Positions 36,855 through 45,006 of a stretch of DNA of 64,000 bases are shown in pieces. A program made the translations under genes and the position numbers. This stretch comes from Methylopila sp. M107. GTDB taxonomy: Bacteria > Pseudomonadota > Alphaproteobacteria > Rhizobiales > Methylopilaceae. Within the stretch, counting starts at the first letter, position 1. Each line of letters starts with the position of its first letter. Under the pieces are notes generated by a model. That model ran no database searches. It was not told where the DNA came from and worked only from the letters and a program-made list of their open reading frames with translations. Location of the stretch: positions 410,008 to 474,007 of the forward strand of contig NZ_ARWB01000001.1 in NCBI RefSeq assembly GCF_000384475.1, given 5' to 3'.

Positions 36855-37481
36855 TCAACGTCCGTCGTCGCTTGGCGGGATCCGCGCCTCGATCGCCAGA
36901 GGCTGCGACGGCGACCTCGCGAGCGTGGCGCCGAGCCGCCCGGCGAGCCCTTCGGCGAGCGACCAGCCGACGTCGCGAACCTCTTCCGGCGCGGCGTCGG
37001 GCAGGATGTCGCGGGCCGCGACTCGGAAGACGGTGTGCCCCTGTCCATCGGTGGAGATCGCGATGAGGCCGCTTCCGGGCGTCCCGGACGCAAGGCCGCG
37101 GCGAACCAGCGCGATCGTCATTTCGGCGAGGATCTGCCGCATGGGAGCTGCGCTGCCGGCCGTGACCCGGACCGGCTCGGTTTCGATCGTGATGGCGTGC
37201 CGGCGCAGCGGATCAACGACCTCTAGCACCTGCTGCGCCAGAGCGCCGAAATCGATCTCGATCGTCTGGTCGTCGTGAAGGTCGGCGTCGTCGCCGTGCT
37301 CCAGCGCCTCGAAACGCGCGGCGAGGTCGGCGAAGGCGTCCCGGCAGCCGCCGGCCGGCATGGCGCGCCCGAACAGCCCGACGAGGCTGCGCATATTCTG
37401 GATCTGATTGCGGCGCCGATGCGTTAGGCGCGCTAGAACTGCGCCATCGCCGCTGGCTCCGTGGGGCGGATCGACTTCCAT
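36855..37481 (-). CDS. Soluble kinase-like / phosphotransfer protein beside phyR
   Basis: 208 residues without a membrane segment. An H-box-like T-H-R-R-R-N-Q-I-Q-N (H21) starts a two-helix dimerisation and phosphotransfer unit (about 12-62); an ATPase-like fold follows (about 75-200), but the N-box Asn is replaced (A124 in I-L-A-E-M-T-I-A-L) and glycine boxes are not evident. The form resembles HWE/HisKA_2 kinases or a ChpT-like phosphotransferase. Position 103 bp upstream of phyR suggests it feeds PhyR. The catalytic state is inference. Confidence 0.7.
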   Translation of the reverse strand: MEVDPPHGASGDGAVLARLTHRRRNQIQNMRSLVGLFGRAMPAGGCRDAFADLAARFEALEHGDDADLHDDQTIEIDFGALAQQVLEVVDPLRRHAITIETEPVRVTAGSAAPMRQILAEMTIALVRRGLASGTPGSGLIAISTDGQGHTVFRVAARDILPDAAPEEVRDVGWSLAEGLAGRLGATLARSPSQPLAIEARIPPSDDGR

Positions 37482-37514
37482 CGGATGGGATTTATCTCTT
37501 ATGTGCGCGTCTTC

Positions 37515-37532
37515 CTACGTCATTCGACGTAG
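37515..37532. promoter_or_regulatory. Palindrome in the phyR-locus/crp divergent region
   Basis: CTACGTC-ATTC-GACGTAG, a perfect 7-4-7 inverted repeat located between the kinase-like gene (start 37481, minus) and the Crp/Fnr gene (start 37604, plus). It is not a canonical Crp/Fnr site; the binding protein is unknown. Confidence 0.5.
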
Positions 37533-37603
37533 CGTTGCGCACGGATATCGCCGATGTGGCCTTGCGCTGGAAAGGCGCGCCGCCAACGGAGCACATTTCG
37601 ACA

Positions 37604-38332
37604 ATGTATGTTCGCTGCGCAGCATGCCCGCTTCGCTTAAAGCCGGTATTCGTCCAGAAGACCGAGCAGGAAGTGGCGTTGATCGAGGAATGGAAGAGCG
37701 ATCACCTGCGCCTGTCGGAGGGTACGGAGTTTATTCATCCGGACCAGTCCCGCTCCGAGCTCTACACGTTGTTCGCAGGCTGGGCCTATCGGTACAAGGA
37801 GCTGTCCGACGGACGTCGGCAGATCCTGAACTTCGTGCTGCCGGGAGATCTGATCGGGCTGCAGTCGTCGATGTTCGGAAAATCGTTCTACGGCGCGGTC
37901 GCGCTGACCGACGTCGAACTGTGTCAGCTTCCGAGGCGCAAGTTCCGCCGGCTTTTCGAGCGCATGCCCGAACTCGCATATGACGTGACCTGGCTCGGCT
38001 CCCGATCCGAATCCGTCGTGGACGAGAATCTACTCACCGCCGGCCGCCGGGGCGCGGCCGAAAAGATCGCGGCGCTGTTCGCTTCGCTCTACAAGCGCGC
38101 GGAGACGCTCGGCCTCCTCGTCGACGGCGTGCTCGAGATGCCGCTCACCCAGCAACACATCGCCGACGCGCTCGGCCTGTCGCTGGTCCATACCAACAAG
38201 ACCCTGGCGAAGCTCAGGGCGCAGAACCTGTTCACGCTCGCCGAGGGCCAGCTGGTCGTGAAGAACCTGCGCAGCATGAGCCGGCTGGCGCAACACTTCG
38301 AAGAGGACATCGCGCCGCGCCCGATCATCTGA
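37604..38332 (+). CDS. Crp/Fnr-family transcriptional regulator
   Basis: 242 residues. A cyclic-nucleotide-type beta-roll (about 45-140) and long dimer helix are followed by the winged helix, where P-L-T-Q-Q-H-I-A-D-A-L-G-L-S-L-V-H-T-N-K is the recognition region. Two N-terminal cysteines (R-C-A-A-C-P-L-R) recall FNR, but only this pair is present, too few for the usual 4Fe-4S site. The ATG at 37604 is chosen (GGAG 12 bases upstream); a TTG at 37535 would add 23 residues. Divergent from the general stress genes. Confidence 0.88.
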   Translation: MYVRCAACPLRLKPVFVQKTEQEVALIEEWKSDHLRLSEGTEFIHPDQSRSELYTLFAGWAYRYKELSDGRRQILNFVLPGDLIGLQSSMFGKSFYGAVALTDVELCQLPRRKFRRLFERMPELAYDVTWLGSRSESVVDENLLTAGRRGAAEKIAALFASLYKRAETLGLLVDGVLEMPLTQQHIADALGLSLVHTNKTLAKLRAQNLFTLAEGQLVVKNLRSMSRLAQHFEEDIAPRPII

Positions 38333-38457
38333 AACCTGCTGGCCGCGGTTGAACTTGAATTGTGTTGAACCCGGACGCCCTGCGGCCCAAGGGTGGGGGT
38401 CGGACGCCGGGACTCGTCGCGTCCCCCCTCGAACGCCGCTGGTTTGGAACTTACGCC

Positions 38458-39450
38458 ATGACCGTTCTCGTGACCGGCGGCGCCGGCTATATCGGCAGCC
38501 ACATGGCGCTGGCCCTGCTGGATGCGGGCCGGAAGGTCGTCGTGATCGACAATCTCTCGACCGGCTTCCGTCGCGCCGTGCCGGAGGCCGTTCCGTTCGT
38601 CGAGGGCTGCGTCGGCGATGAGGCGCTGGTCGGCGAGATCATCGCCGAACACGGCGTCGAGGCGATCGTCCACTTCGCGGGATCGATCGTCGTGCCGGAT
38701 TCGGTCGTCGATCCGCTCGGCTATTATCTCAACAACACGGTGCGCTCGCGCGCGCTGATCGCCGCCGCGGTCGCGGGCGGGGTGAAGCGGTTCGTGTTCT
38801 CCTCGACCGCGGCGGTCTACGGGGAGGCCTCGGCGGAGCCGCTCGACGAGGACGTGCCGCTCGCGCCGGTGTCGCCCTACGGCGCCTCCAAGCTGATGAC
38901 AGAGCAGATGCTGGCCGACGCCTCGAAGGCGTACGACCTTAGGTTCGTCGCGCTGCGCTACTTCAACGTCGCGGGGGCCGATCCGGCCGGCCGGACCGGC
39001 CAGTCGAGCCCGAAGGCCACACATCTCATCAAGACGGCGAGCGAGGCGGTGACCGGCAAGCGCGACCGGCTCCGGATCTTCGGCGAGGACTATCCGACGC
39101 CCGACGGCACCTGTATCCGCGACTACATCCACGTCACCGATCTCGTCGGCGCGCATGTTCTTGCGCTCGACCATCTGGCGAAGGGCGGCGAGAGCCTGAT
39201 CGCGAATTGCGGCTATGGCCGCGGCGCGTCAGTGAAGGAGGTGATCGCCTCGATGAAGCGGGTCTCCGGCTCCGACTTCCTGGTCGAAAGCGCGCCGCGC
39301 CGCGCCGGCGACCCGGCCGCGCTGGTGGCCAACCCGGCCAGGGTGAAGTCCGTGTTGGGCTGGTCCCCGGCCTATGACGACCTCGATACGATCGTCGGCC
39401 ATGCGCTCGCCTGGGAGAGGCTGGCCGCGCAGAAACTCGCGGTCGCGTGA
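38458..39450 (+). CDS. galE: UDP-glucose 4-epimerase
   Basis: 330 residues; interconverts UDP-glucose and UDP-galactose with bound NAD. Motifs: N-terminal V-T-G-G-A-G-Y-I-G-S-H, catalytic S-S-T-A-A-V-Y-G and Y-G-A-S-K (Y-x-x-x-K), D-Y-I-H-V. The ATG at 38458 opens the NAD fold. Its TGA overlaps the GTG start of the MFS gene (GTGA). It supplies galactosyl units for surface glycans; its neighbours include OpgC and two galactose-oxidase-like proteins. Confidence 0.95.
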   Translation: MTVLVTGGAGYIGSHMALALLDAGRKVVVIDNLSTGFRRAVPEAVPFVEGCVGDEALVGEIIAEHGVEAIVHFAGSIVVPDSVVDPLGYYLNNTVRSRALIAAAVAGGVKRFVFSSTAAVYGEASAEPLDEDVPLAPVSPYGASKLMTEQMLADASKAYDLRFVALRYFNVAGADPAGRTGQSSPKATHLIKTASEAVTGKRDRLRIFGEDYPTPDGTCIRDYIHVTDLVGAHVLALDHLAKGGESLIANCGYGRGASVKEVIASMKRVSGSDFLVESAPRRAGDPAALVANPARVKSVLGWSPAYDDLDTIVGHALAWERLAAQKLAVA

Positions 39451-40898
39451 GCGCGCGTCCGGGGGCCGCCGCCGCGCCGACGGCGCGGATCGACATTCCG
39501 GCCCGGATGGACCGCCTGCCGTGGTCGCGCTTCCACCTTCTCGTGGTGGTGGCGCTCGGGGTGACCTGGATTCTCGACGGGCTCGAGGTCACGATCGTCG
39601 GCGCGCTCGGCCCCAGGCTGCAGGACAAGGCGACGCTCGGCCTGACGTCCGAGGACATCGGCGCGCTGGCCTCGTCCTATCTGGTCGGCGCGGTGATCGG
39701 CGCGCTGGTCTTCGGCTGGCTGACCGACCGGTTCGGCCGAAAGCTCATCTTCTTCACGACGCTCGCCATCTATGTCGTGGGCGTCGGGCTGTCGGCTTTC
39801 GCCTGGGATTTCTGGAGTTTCGCGCTGTTCCGGTTCGTCACGGGGATCGGCATCGGCGGCGAGTACGCAGCCGTGAACTCGGCCGTCGACGAGCTGATTC
39901 CCGCGAGGTTGCGGGGACGCGTCGCGCTGATCGTCAACGGCAGCTTCTGGGCGGGCGCGGCGATCGGATCGCTGGCGAGCGTCGCGCTGCTCGACACGTC
40001 GCTGTTCGCCGTCGACGTCGGCTGGCGGGTCGGCTTCGCGATCGGGGCCGCGCTCGGCCTGCTGATCCTGTTCACCCGGCGCTTCGTGCCGGAGAGCCCG
40101 CGCTGGCTCGCCTGCCACGACCGGATCGAGGAGGGCGAAGCCGTCACGGCCGAGATCGAGCGCAAGGTCGAAGCCGCGACGGGCAAGACGCTGCCGCCGG
40201 CGGAAGGCGAGCTTCTGATCCATCCGCACAAGACGTTCGGGTTCGGGCTGATCTTCTCGTCGATGCTCGGGCAGTATCGCGGGCGCTCGGCTCTGGTGCT
40301 GCTGCTGATGATCGCGCAGGCGTTCCTCTACAACGCGATCTTCTTTTCCTACGGTCTGATCCTGACCAAGTTCCACGGCGTGCCGGAGGCATCCGTCGGG
40401 CTCTATCTGGTGCCGTTCGCGATCGGCAACGTCATCGGCCCGATCGTGCTCGGCCCGTTCTTCGACACGGTCGGGCGCCGCAAGATGATCTTCGGGACCT
40501 ACGTCGTCTCGGGCGTCCTGCTGCTCGTCACCGGCTATCTGTTCGCGATCGGCGCGCTCGGGCCGGTCAGCGAGACGGCGGCCTGGTGCGTGATCTTCTT
40601 CTTCGCCTCCGCGGCCGCGAGCTCGGCCTATCTCACGGCGAGCGAGGTGTTCCCGCTCGAGATGCGCGCGCTCGCCATCGCGGCCTTCTACGCGATCGGC
40701 ACCGGGCTCGGCGGCGTGGTCGCGCCCTATGTGTTCGGACTGCTGATCGGCGGCGGACAGCCCTGGCCGATCTTCTGGGGCTACGCCTTCGCGGCCGTGC
40801 TGATGATCGCGGCCGGGATCGCGGCCCTGATCTGGGGGATCGACGCCGAAGGCCGCTCGCTCGAGGAGGTCGCCGCGCCATTGTCGCTGGCGCGGTGA
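39447..40898 (+). CDS. MFS sugar-porter-like transporter
   Basis: 483 residues, twelve predicted membrane helices. Sugar-porter/SP-type motifs: D-R-F-G-R-K (loop 2-3), P-E-S-P-R-W-L after helix 6, and D-x-x-G-R-R-K between helices 8 and 9. Several helices carry charged or polar residues (E-Y-A-A-V-N-S-A-V-D-E). The GTG start overlaps galE. The substrate is unknown (a sugar, organic acid or similar); it may share the galE transcript. Confidence 0.88.
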   Translation: MSARPGAAAAPTARIDIPARMDRLPWSRFHLLVVVALGVTWILDGLEVTIVGALGPRLQDKATLGLTSEDIGALASSYLVGAVIGALVFGWLTDRFGRKLIFFTTLAIYVVGVGLSAFAWDFWSFALFRFVTGIGIGGEYAAVNSAVDELIPARLRGRVALIVNGSFWAGAAIGSLASVALLDTSLFAVDVGWRVGFAIGAALGLLILFTRRFVPESPRWLACHDRIEEGEAVTAEIERKVEAATGKTLPPAEGELLIHPHKTFGFGLIFSSMLGQYRGRSALVLLLMIAQAFLYNAIFFSYGLILTKFHGVPEASVGLYLVPFAIGNVIGPIVLGPFFDTVGRRKMIFGTYVVSGVLLLVTGYLFAIGALGPVSETAAWCVIFFFASAAASSAYLTASEVFPLEMRALAIAAFYAIGTGLGGVVAPYVFGLLIGGGQPWPIFWGYAFAAVLMIAAGIAALIWGIDAEGRSLEEVAAPLSLAR

Positions 40899-40983
40899 AG
40901 ACCGAGGGGTGGTTGCGGATCGAGCCGTCCGCGGCCATTGAGACCGGTGACGCCGCGCTACGCGCCGCACATAGTGGAACCCT

Positions 40984-42165
40984 ATGACCGAACAGACCGC
41001 CGCCGCGAAGACGACAGCCGCGCCCGCAGCCTCTTCGCTGCGCGACTGGCGGATCGACTTCTTCCGCGGGCTCGCGATCATCTTCATCCTCTGGAACCAC
41101 TCGTCGCCGAACGTGCTCAGCTGGCTGACGACGCGGAACTACGGCCTGTCGGATTCCGCCGAGCTGTTCGTGTTCCTGTCGGGCTACGCGATGGCGACGA
41201 TGTTCGTCGCCAAGTTCCTTGTCCGGCCCGTGCCGGTGCTGCCCTACGTCGTGATGCGGGCGTTCACGCTCTACATCCACCACATCACGGCGTTCATCAT
41301 CATCGCGACGATCGCCTCGACCTATCGCGGCTGGGCGGGCTCCAGCGTGATGGAGCGCGACCTGTTTATCCGGCCGTTCTTCATCGCGACCGAGACGGTG
41401 ATGCCGAAGCTGGCGACGCTCGCCTATCTGCCGCCGCTGCTCGATATCCTGCCGCTCTACATCCTGCTGACGCTGATGATCGGCGTGCTGTTCTTCCTGT
41501 TCCGCGACCGTTGGCTCTATTACGTCGCCTTCGCGATCCCCGTCTGGGCGGTCGCCTGGTTCACGGGCCTGAACTTCTCGTCCTATCCGGACACGCGGCT
41601 CTGGAGCCTCAACCCGCTGTCCTGGCAGGCGGTGTTCCTCGCAGGCTTCTGCCTGTGCCTGGTGCGCGACGAACCGTGGCTTCGCCGGCTCGTCGCCTCG
41701 CCGATCGCGATCGCGGCCTCGGTCGCGATCCTCGTCATCGGTTTCGTCGCGGTCGCGCCATGGGCGGAGCTCGGCCTCGTCGACTGGCGGATCAGCTGGC
41801 TGCCGCACTATTTCGACAAGATGTACGCCTCGCCGGTGCGCCTCATCCACTTCCTCGCAATGGCGCACATCGCCACGTTGCTGATCAGCAAGGACAATCC
41901 GCTCGGCGAGACGGCCTTCGCGCGCTCGATCATTCTGATCGGCCGCAAGAGCCTGCCGTTGTTCGTGATCTGCACCGTGTTCGCGTCGGCGAGCTACGCC
42001 GCCTTCGACTATTTCGGGCGCTCCTACCCAGTGCAGATCATCTACGAGGGCGTCATGACGCTCGCACTGGTCGCGCTCGCTTACGTCGCCGCCGCGGTCG
42101 GCAACGCGACGCGCGGGAGCAAGGCGGCGGCGCCGGTCGCCGGCAGGGCGGCCGAGCCGGCATGA
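40984..42165 (+). CDS. opgC: OpgC-family acyltransferase (glucan succinyl modification)
   Basis: 393 residues with about ten membrane helices. The opening R-D-W-R-I-D-F-F-R-G-L-A-I-I-F-I-L-W-N-H and the following S-D-S-A-E-L-F-V-F-L-S-G are the OpgC pattern (acyltransferase 3-like, conserved His after helix 1). It would add succinyl or similar groups to periplasmic glucans from the cytoplasmic side. No opgGH homologues are in the window. A long A+T-rich promoter region follows. Confidence 0.9.
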   Translation: MTEQTAAAKTTAAPAASSLRDWRIDFFRGLAIIFILWNHSSPNVLSWLTTRNYGLSDSAELFVFLSGYAMATMFVAKFLVRPVPVLPYVVMRAFTLYIHHITAFIIIATIASTYRGWAGSSVMERDLFIRPFFIATETVMPKLATLAYLPPLLDILPLYILLTLMIGVLFFLFRDRWLYYVAFAIPVWAVAWFTGLNFSSYPDTRLWSLNPLSWQAVFLAGFCLCLVRDEPWLRRLVASPIAIAASVAILVIGFVAVAPWAELGLVDWRISWLPHYFDKMYASPVRLIHFLAMAHIATLLISKDNPLGETAFARSIILIGRKSLPLFVICTVFASASYAAFDYFGRSYPVQIIYEGVMTLALVALAYVAAAVGNATRGSKAAAPVAGRAAEPA

Positions 42166-42291
42166 CCGGGCGCGACGCCGCGCCCAAGCCAGAAAAATGA
42201 TCCGCCAGATCAATGCGTTGATGTAAAATACAAGAAAAACTCATGTATTAACGCTACCGACGTTAATCCTATCGCCGAGTTCGCGTTGTTA

Positions 42292-42310
42292 TTTCAGAAA
42301 ATTTGATCGA
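42292..42310 (+). promoter_or_regulatory. Conserved leader segment upstream of oxidase gene A
   Basis: TTTCAGAAAATTTGATCGA here and TTTCTGAAAATTTGATCGA at 44926-44944 lie at the same distance (about 60-80 bp) before the two oxidase start codons, and both are followed by TAGGGGATCG before the ATG. The region 42200-42300 is unusually A+T-rich. It marks a shared promoter or leader copied with the gene. Confidence 0.65.
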
Positions 42311-42368
42311 ATTCTCCGATGGAGTTGGCCGCGAACTGGGGGCGGCCCGCCAACCATAGGGGATCGAG

Positions 42369-44717
42369 ATGACCGGCTTTCGCGCTTTCGCAATGGCGGC
42401 GGCGTTCTTGCTCAGTTGCGCGGCGTTCGGGGCCGAGGCGCAGGCGCAGGCGATACCGTCGGCAGGTCAGATCAAGTCGCCGTTCAGCGGCCTCTGCGCG
42501 GAGATTTCGGGCGGCTCGTCCGCCGTCGGCGCCTTGGCGGTTCAGGCGGACTGCGCGACGACGCCGCGTCAGCTGTGGGATTTCCGCGCAGACGCCGCCG
42601 GCGGCCACCGGATCGTCAACCGCAACAGCAGCCTGTGTCTCGGCGTCGCCGGCGCCTCGGTGGTGCAGGGCACGGCCGCCGAGCAGCAGGCCTGCACGGG
42701 CGAGGCCGGCCAGCGCTGGACGATCGTCGCGAGCGGCGCTCTCGTCGAGATCCGCAACGTCAACTCCGGCCAGTGCTTCGAGATCGGCGGCGCGTCGACC
42801 TCTGCGGGCGCGACGCTGACCCAGTGGAACTGCGGCGGCGCGGCCCAGCAGACCTGGTCGCTCGTCCCGTCGGCGCCGCCGACGGGCGGGCTGATCGTCA
42901 ACCGCAACAGCGGCATGTGCGCCCATATCCCGAACGCCAGCAAGGCGCAGCTCACGGCGCTGACGCAGTGGACCTGCGCCCAGCAGGTCCACCTGCTCTG
43001 GGACTTCCGGCCGGCGGCCGGCGGCGCCTACCAGATCGTCAACCGCAACAGCGGCCTCTGCCTCGATGTGAACGGCGGTTCTAAGGCCGACGGCGCGACG
43101 GCGATCCAGTATCCGTGCGGAACCCAGGCGAACCAGCTCTGGACGATGCGTCCGAAGGCCGATTCCGTCGAGCTCGTCGCCGTGCATTCGGGCAAGTGCC
43201 TCGACGTCGAGGGCGGCTCGATCGACCACAACGGCAAGATCCTGCAGTGGACCTGCAACAACGGCGCGAACCAGCAGTGGACCGTGCTTGGCGCCGCCGC
43301 GCCTTCCGTCTGGTCCGCGCGCCTTCCTTTGCCGATCGTGCCGGTCGCGGCCTCGGTGCTGAAGAACGGCAAGATCCTGACTTGGTCGGCCTATGACCGC
43401 TTCGCCTTCGGCGGCGACCAAGGCAAGACCTTCACGGCGCTGTTCGACCCCGCCACCAATTCGGCCTCCGAGCGGCTCGTCTCGAACACCGGCCACGACA
43501 TGTTCTGCCCCGGCACCTCGGTGCTCGCGGACGGCCGCATCCTCGTCACCGGCGGCTCGTCGTCCTCCAAAGCCAGCATCTACAATCCGACCACCAACGC
43601 GTGGACGGCGACGACCCGGCTCAACGTGCCGCGCGGCTATCAGGGCGACACGCTGCTTTCGACCGGCGACGTGTTCACCGTCGGCGGCTCGTGGAGCGGA
43701 GGGCAGGGCGGCAAGCTGGGCGAGGTGTGGAACCGCTCCACGGGGGCATGGCGCAAGCTCGCCGGCGTGACCGGCGAGTCGATGGCGGGGACGGACTCGG
43801 GCGGCATCTACCGCGCCGACAACCACATGTGGCTCTACGGCGCGGCCAACGGCTACGTGTTCCAGGCCGGCCCGAGCGCGATGATGCACTGGGTCGACAC
43901 CGCCGGGACCGGAACGGTCGCGAACGCCGGCCTGCGCGGCGACGACGCCTATTCGATGAACGGCAACGTCGTGATGTACGACGCCGGCAAGCTGCTGAAG
44001 ATCGGCGGCGCGCCGGCCTATGAGAAGAAGCTCGCGACGCCCGCGGCCTACACGATCGACTTCTCCCGCGGCCCCGGCCAGCCGGTCGCCGTCGCCCGCC
44101 AGAAGCCGATGACGTTCCCGCGCGCCTTCGCCAACGCGGTGGCGCTGCCGACCGGCGAGGTGGTGGTGCTGGGCGGGCAGACCTATCCGATCCCGTTCAG
44201 CGACGACCGCTCGATCATGGTTCCGGAAATCTGGTCCCCGAGCTCCGGCGCCTTCACCCGGCTCGCGGACATGACCATTCCGCGCACCTATCACAGCGTC
44301 GCCGGGCTGATGCTGGACGGACGCGTGTTCGTCGGCGGGGGCGGCCTCTGCGGCTCCTGCGCCACCAACCATGCGGACATCCAGATCCTGACGCCGCCCT
44401 ATCTGCTGAACGCCGACGGCTCGCCCGCCGCGCGGCCGACCATCGCCACCGCGCCGACGACCACGACATGGGGCCAGACCATCACGGTCGGCGCGAATGG
44501 CGCGAGCGCGTTCGCGCTGGTGAGGCTGAGCTCGACCACGCATTCGCTCAACAACGACCAGCGCCGCCTGCCGCTGACGATCGCCTCGGCGAGCGGGTCG
44601 AGCTTCCGGCTCCAGCTTCCCGCCGACCGCGGCACGTTGCTGCCCGGCGACTGGATGCTGTTCGCGATGAACCCCAACGGGACCCCGAGCGTCGCGAAGG
44701 TGCTTCGGGTGCAGTGA
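42369..44717 (+). CDS. Secreted ricin-lectin plus galactose-oxidase-like copper radical oxidase (copy A)
   Basis: 782 residues. Signal peptide about 1-28; six Q-x-W-type repeats (two ricin-B trefoils, about 30-310); Kelch/galactose-oxidase catalytic domain (about 320-650); C-terminal early-set domain. It follows fungal galactose oxidase almost block for block: C380 (H-D-M-F-C-P-G), Y424 (R-G-Y-Q), W442 (G-G-S-W-S-G-G), Y641-H642 (R-T-Y-H-S) and H725 (T-T-H-S-L-N-N-D-Q-R-R) match Cys228, Tyr272, Trp290, Tyr495, His496 and His581. F347 and R482 match the substrate residues Phe194 and Arg330. The alcohol substrate is not known. Tandem paralogue at 45007; SCO gene downstream. Confidence 0.9.
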   Translation: MTGFRAFAMAAAFLLSCAAFGAEAQAQAIPSAGQIKSPFSGLCAEISGGSSAVGALAVQADCATTPRQLWDFRADAAGGHRIVNRNSSLCLGVAGASVVQGTAAEQQACTGEAGQRWTIVASGALVEIRNVNSGQCFEIGGASTSAGATLTQWNCGGAAQQTWSLVPSAPPTGGLIVNRNSGMCAHIPNASKAQLTALTQWTCAQQVHLLWDFRPAAGGAYQIVNRNSGLCLDVNGGSKADGATAIQYPCGTQANQLWTMRPKADSVELVAVHSGKCLDVEGGSIDHNGKILQWTCNNGANQQWTVLGAAAPSVWSARLPLPIVPVAASVLKNGKILTWSAYDRFAFGGDQGKTFTALFDPATNSASERLVSNTGHDMFCPGTSVLADGRILVTGGSSSSKASIYNPTTNAWTATTRLNVPRGYQGDTLLSTGDVFTVGGSWSGGQGGKLGEVWNRSTGAWRKLAGVTGESMAGTDSGGIYRADNHMWLYGAANGYVFQAGPSAMMHWVDTAGTGTVANAGLRGDDAYSMNGNVVMYDAGKLLKIGGAPAYEKKLATPAAYTIDFSRGPGQPVAVARQKPMTFPRAFANAVALPTGEVVVLGGQTYPIPFSDDRSIMVPEIWSPSSGAFTRLADMTIPRTYHSVAGLMLDGRVFVGGGGLCGSCATNHADIQILTPPYLLNADGSPAARPTIATAPTTTTWGQTITVGANGASAFALVRLSSTTHSLNNDQRRLPLTIASASGSSFRLQLPADRGTLLPGDWMLFAMNPNGTPSVAKVLRVQ

Positions 44718-44724
44718 TCCAAGC

Positions 44725-44750
44725 AGCCGCGCGGATCCGGCCGCGCGGCT
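44725..44750 (+). other. Hairpin after oxidase gene A
   Basis: AGCCGCGCGG-ATCCGG-CCGCGCGGCT, a perfect 10-bp stem eight bases past the stop. There is no U-run, so it is an mRNA 3' structure or processing site rather than a sure terminator. Confidence 0.55.
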
Positions 44751-44925
44751 CGCTGCAGTGGTCCGCGCGGATCCTCGACAGCGCGGGTCGCCGCAAGCCG
44801 TTCGGCCTGATCGCCGGCCGCGGTGTTGCGTGTACGGTCGAGGCCAAGTCAACAAACGGATATATTCAATCGAATACTTTAATCTCTGCCTGGTGATCGA
44901 TCTGCGTGAAGCTTTTCGGTTGTGG

Positions 44926-44944
44926 TTTCTGAAAATTTGATCGA
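44926..44944 (+). promoter_or_regulatory. Conserved leader segment upstream of oxidase gene B
   Basis: TTTCTGAAAATTTGATCGA, the duplicate of the element at 42292-42310, within an A+T-rich stretch (44845-44945). Confidence 0.65.
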
Positions 44945-45006
44945 TTGATGCACCGATAGTCGGCCGCAGTCTGGGCGTGCGGTCCGCTATCCGTAGGGGA
45001 TCGGTG

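Noticed and set aside
44725..44750. Hairpin after oxidase A as an intrinsic terminator
   Set aside because: Strong stem but no U-run; listed only as a hairpin.
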